The notes under the pieces are model-generated. The model saw only the letters and a program-made list of their open reading frames with translations. It was not told the DNA's origin and ran no database searches. From Nipponacmea schrenckii (taxonomy: Eukaryota; Mollusca; Gastropoda; Lottiidae): a stretch of 64,000 nt of DNA. The first letter of the stretch is position 1, and every line of letters starts with the position of its first letter. Shown in pieces: positions 60,491-64,000 of the stretch. The stretch is from contig CM060201.1 of NCBI GenBank assembly GCA_030562195.1, positions 32,346,067-32,410,066 of the forward strand. The letters are read 5' to 3'. The position numbers were made by a program, and so were the translations under genes.

Positions 60491-61124
60491 AGGTTGACTT
60501 CTGCCTAAATAATTTTAAAAGTTTTCACTGTCAACTATAAAGTACACCTGAAATTCATTATCAGTTCTTTAAAGATTATTTCCATGCTATACTTCTGTTA
60601 AAAGATTAAATGTCTAAAACATAGTTCAATAAAAACAGTTACAATAGAATTAGGTAAGCCAGAAAGAGTCGAATTGCGTTACCTATCCTAAGTAGATCAA
60701 TAAAAATTAAAATACTACGAGATAATTCCATGTTAGCTTTAAACTATTGTATTGCAATTATAAAAAAAAAACAATTCATGATAGCTTTAAAATTGTGCTT
60801 ATGTTACAAATGAGTAGTTACAATTGCGTATAAAAATGGTAAGATTTGGCTTGGTAATAACATTGAGCTCAAGTATTACAGAGAATATAACACAGTTCTT
60901 AAGTTAAAGGGACTGGGATAGTTTCCTAGTCATAGGAACTTGGACTATATACACAATTTAGCTTCAATTGTCCACTTTCATACAGAGTTTTCAGAAACTA
61001 CTTTACAACTAAAACTTCTTCATTTTGTAACAGAGCCTTTATTTACTCAAAATTACAACTTTGAAATTGAAAGACTTAAACCATCTCCAAAATGTCAAAC
61101 TAAAACAAACTTTGTCTGCAATAG

Positions 61125-61340
61125 TCAAGTTTCAATTGTTACTGAAGTTTGTAAATGCCTCCTTTTGATTGGATTGTAAGCTAGGGAATACAGCCAATTA
61201 GAATCCTTGACAGAAAGTCTGTAAACAATAAACCATAGTTTAGATTGGCAGTGTATTCTAGCAAACAGAAAGGTGGCTAATGCAGTCAAGGTATCAGATG
61301 AAGTTTGTAATAGCTGGACATTTTGAAGATGATTGTTAAC
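61125..61340 (+). mobile_element. Foldback element F1, second intergenic copy
   Basis: ACTGAAGTTTGTAAATGCCT, GAATACAGCCAATTAGAATC, AATAAACCATAGTTTAGATT and an inverted satellite unit at the right (GGTGGCTAATGCAGTCAAGG, AAGTTTGTAATAGCTGGAC). It has the same plan as 60200-60490. Confidence 0.7.
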
Positions 61341-61699
61341 ATTGAAATTAAGAACTGAGATTGGTTGACATGACATTATTACAATGATATTGACCAATAA
61401 GATTTCTAGAAGTTGATTTGAATTAGCTAGAGTTAGATTTTATTTGAGAAACAGGAGTTGAAGCCTACAATGAGCTCATATCAAATAAAAGTGTATTGTA
61501 ATATACAATAATTAAAGTCAATATACAAACAAAATATATACATAATGCATAATGAGTTGTATAATACAATGAATAAATCATAACAAAGCTTTGGTTTAAA
61601 ACAAGGAAAATTAAAAATTTAAGTTAAAATTTATCGTAAAGGATAAGACCTTCTTATTCTATCACATCTAGAATTCCAGACATTGGCAATCAAGATTGT

Positions 61700-61935
61700 T
61701 CTAAAAAATTTGGTGTATCAAGGACACTCGCATCATTGCATTGCACCATTCCAATTTTTAATCACATGTGTATGGTTCCTGTAATTCCATTAAAACTAAA
61801 ATCTGCTTTGCCAAAGTTATGTCATAAAATACTGAATTTAAGTGAAATTGTGAGAATCACGGATATCTCATCAGTAATAAAAAAAAGTGCAAATTGATGT
61901 TATTAGTGTCTTTGAAACACCTCTTTACGTTCCCT
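61700..61935 (+). mobile_element. Foldback MITE (GCACCATTCC family), third copy
   Basis: TTGGTGTATCAAGGACACT, GCACCATTCCAATTTTTAATC, CCTGTAATTCCATTAAAACT on the left. AAGTGAAATTGTGAGAATCA, TTAGTGTCTTTGAAACACC on the right. An imperfect palindrome related to 5297-5662. Confidence 0.65.
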
Positions 61936-62683
61936 TATATAGTTTGTCTTTTTACTAAGTCCCAGTTATAATTTAAAAAGCTGAATTTAAGCTCCATCAA
62001 CTGAGTAATTCATCTTGTAATTATCAAAGCTGAAATAGTCAAGTTCTTCCTCTCACACAACTTAAAGAGAATGTTAAGATATTTCTATTTAGCACTATTA
62101 CCTGACGAATAATAGTTAATTCTTCCTACCAGTAGGCTACTAGTAACAGAGCCCTTCAGATTTTTGGCTTTTTGTCATTTTCTGTGCGTTACATCAAAAA
62201 ATTGTAAAATTGAGTAAGCAGTCGAAACAGATTAGCAAATTAGTGGATCTACTTTCAAGCAAAAAACAAACAAATTAAATGTAATGTGGTAAGTAGTAAA
62301 TTAAACATTAAAGCCAGATGTCAACAAAATCACAACAGAATTTGGTTTATGATTCAACAATTTTGATCAGTAAATTTGTTATTGTCTTAACGAATGTTTC
62401 AGTACATGTACTTATTTGTGTACGAACGCCAGTTAAGTTATATTTAGGGCAATAAGAGAATATATTTTAAAACCTTTTATTTATTAGATAATTTTCATAA
62501 AATTTAATAAAAAAAGATTTGGAATTCTGCTTTAAAAAGGATTTGTGATGTCATTGATTAATGAAACAGTTCAAGAATGCAGTCTGTGGAATATATAAGC
62601 TTACTGAATAATACATATTAAATAAAGGGACATAACCCTTGGGTTATTTTTTTGAAAAAATATATTTTAACAACAGCATCCCT
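61936..62683 (+). other. Intergenic / SH2B 3' UTR region, nothing else recognised
   Basis: AT-rich. On the minus strand AATAAA (TTTATT at 62477-62482) is a possible poly(A) signal for the SH2B gene, about 500 bp after its stop codon. Confidence 0.4.
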
Positions 62684-62900
62684 TTAAAGCATACTACCTC
62701 TTAGAAATGACATACTTCTTAGAGTCAACAAGTATATTCATAAGTTAAACTAACCAGGTGTCATGACTGAAGAATAGAATCTCACATGACTCATCCATTA
62801 AACTAAGTAATTATTGAAGGTACTAACCTCAAAAATACTTAGTAAAAAGGATTAATATTTTGTTTAAATGGAGTTCTAAATGGTAGTATTCCTTTAAGAG
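62684..62900 (+). mobile_element. Foldback element (TACTACCTCTT family), copy 2
   Basis: CTTTAAAGCATACTACCTCT and the inverse ATGGTAGTATTCCTTTAAG bracket a centre with AAACTAAGTAATTATTGA, also seen at 59424-59743. It lies in the probable 3' UTR of SH2B. Confidence 0.55.
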
Positions 62901-62975
62901 AAGTTTTGCTGATCTCAGAACAAGAAACTTAATTAATCTCGCTTACAAATTCAAACTAACAATTTCACCAGATTG

Positions 62976-63383
62976 TCATACAAAGGAGTAATGATTCTCC
63001 ACAGCTCTTCCGTGAACCAATTGTTGCTGGGACCCATGAGTCTGTTCGCGTACAACATTTTCAATTGAAGATGTTCGTGATCGAATCGATCCACTTATCA
63101 CAACCCCATCACGATTATTGTTGTCTAAATGTCCTGCATGTGTATGATGTGATACGGCATGACTTGCAGGATTATTGGAGCGCGGTGATCCCCGTGGAAG
63201 GGGTGTAGGTGTACGTGGACTGTCTATACCTACAATATAGTCCGTTAGAGTCACATCTGATGCTCCGCCCGATTCCAAGGGAATTGGATGAGTACGGAAA
63301 TGTTCCAACATATCAAATATTGTCTGAAACCACAAATGTTGCACACGACATTGTCCATCATTGTTTATTGTCATTCGTAGATG
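62976..63383 (-). CDS. SH2B: SH2B/Lnk-family adapter, last coding exon (end of SH2 domain and C-terminal tail)
   Basis: Minus-strand exon after TTTGTTTTTTCAG, phase 0, 135 codons plus TGA at 62976-62978. It opens with [20 protein letters not shown] and [19 protein letters not shown], the C-terminal half of the SH2 domain, strikingly like vertebrate SH2B1-3 ([20 protein letters not shown]). The tail is Ser/Pro-rich ([18 protein letters not shown]) and ends [11 protein letters not shown], resembling the Cbl-binding RAVENQYSFY end of mammalian APS (SH2B2). SH2B proteins are cytoplasmic adapters for insulin-type and JAK-coupled receptors. The SH2 N-terminal half, PH domain and dimerisation domain lie beyond the window's right edge. 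Confidence 0.93.
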   Translation of the reverse strand, partial: HLRMTINNDGQCRVQHLWFQTIFDMLEHFRTHPIPLESGGASDVTLTDYIVGIDSPRTPTPLPRGSPRSNNPASHAVSHHTHAGHLDNNNRDGVVISGSIRSRTSSIENVVREQTHGSQQQLVHGRAVENHYSFV

Positions 63384-64000
63384 CTGAAAAAACAAAGAGC
63401 ATTTTAAATATTTTCATTTAATAATTATGGGCAATAATAATAATAATAATAATACTAGAGCCACTTGTGGCACAGAGGGGGACTTTGCTAACGTCGCAAA
63501 TTGCAACAAACAGACAGAAACATCTGATTTTCTAGGATAAACTGGCCAAAGCAATAAGGTATCTGTGTGCAAGGTAATTTTTAAAAAAAAAACGTATTTC
63601 CTACAAACGTAATACGCTGACCCATATAGAAGGAAAACTCAAAATTTACCCGGATGTGCCACGCCCATCTAATTCTTTTCAGCGTGAATCTAATCACATT
63701 CAAAATGTATATTCACAGTACAAATCTGAAGTTTGTACATCCAATAGATCACGAGATATACACACATACATTTCAAAAAAACGTAAATACGGCAAAATGT
63801 ACTTTTATTTTCAAAAATCAAAAATTTCGATTTTCATTTTAAAATCTTTTGTTATACATCTTTGGAAAGAGGACAAAAAGCACCTTAAGAATCTAAAAAA
63901 ATTAACACTCTAAATTAATTAGGTCACGCTCTAGAGCAGTCCAAAGTTGCGAATTTTGCTGTTTTCGGGCAGCTATAAAACCGGAAGTTGAGGTCGGAGG
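63384..64000 (-). other. SH2B intron, no further exon seen
   Basis: Contains an (ATA)n run at 63429-63453. The open frames at 63654-63913 on the plus strand overlap one another in two frames and show no known domain. Confidence 0.5.

Noticed and set aside
63654..63913. Two overlapping plus-strand ORFs at the right edge
   Set aside because: They read the same bases in two frames, and neither shows a domain.

Overview
The window is animal (bilaterian) nuclear DNA: AT-rich, intron-dense, with GT-AG exons, long 3' UTRs and many short non-autonomous transposons and minisatellites. Protein features (a protostome-style nuclear receptor corepressor, a class C receptor, an SH2B adapter) and the style of repeats (foldback elements carrying tandem repeats) suggest a mollusc or other lophotrochozoan. 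Species was not determined.

Region 1 (about 507-35,530, + strand) is a nearly complete nuclear receptor corepressor (NCoR/SMRT) gene. The first exon(s), promoter and start codon lie upstream of the window. All 28 visible exons join with matching phases into about 2,508 codons ending in a clear NCoR C-terminus. They cover the N-terminal RRPxLL motif, coiled coil, deacetylase-activating SANT1 region, a cysteine-rich insert not known to me in vertebrate NCoR, SANT2, GSI-type motifs and CoRNR boxes. Exon 2 is present as two tandem versions that look mutually exclusive. Introns 1 and 2 hold at least six different minisatellites, and a hAT transposon nested in a mariner-like MITE that itself sits in a minisatellite.

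Region 2 (38,727-52,600, + strand) is a 14-exon gene for a receptor of about 2,751 residues: signal peptide, five tandem Venus-flytrap (ANF-receptor/LIVBP type) domains, short cysteine linkers and a class C seven-transmembrane domain. This architecture is the most unusual thing in the window. Every Venus-flytrap module is bounded by phase-0 introns at the same place. The 3' end (TM5-TM7, tail exon, 3' UTR and downstream repeats) is tandemly duplicated as a 3.75-kb block (51,449-55,204 and 55,205-about 59,228), leaving a headless gene fragment.

Region 3 (59,230-62,975) is intergenic and built largely of small foldback elements. Region 4 (62,976-63,383, - strand) is the last coding exon of an SH2B/Lnk-family adapter: the end of its SH2 domain, and a C-terminal motif resembling the Cbl-binding site of mammalian APS (SH2B2).

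The three genes show no sign of acting together. NCoR is a nuclear corepressor, the multi-flytrap receptor is a cell-surface sensor, and SH2B is a cytoplasmic tyrosine-kinase adapter. All exon boundaries were read by eye from splice signals, phase and homology, without transcript data.
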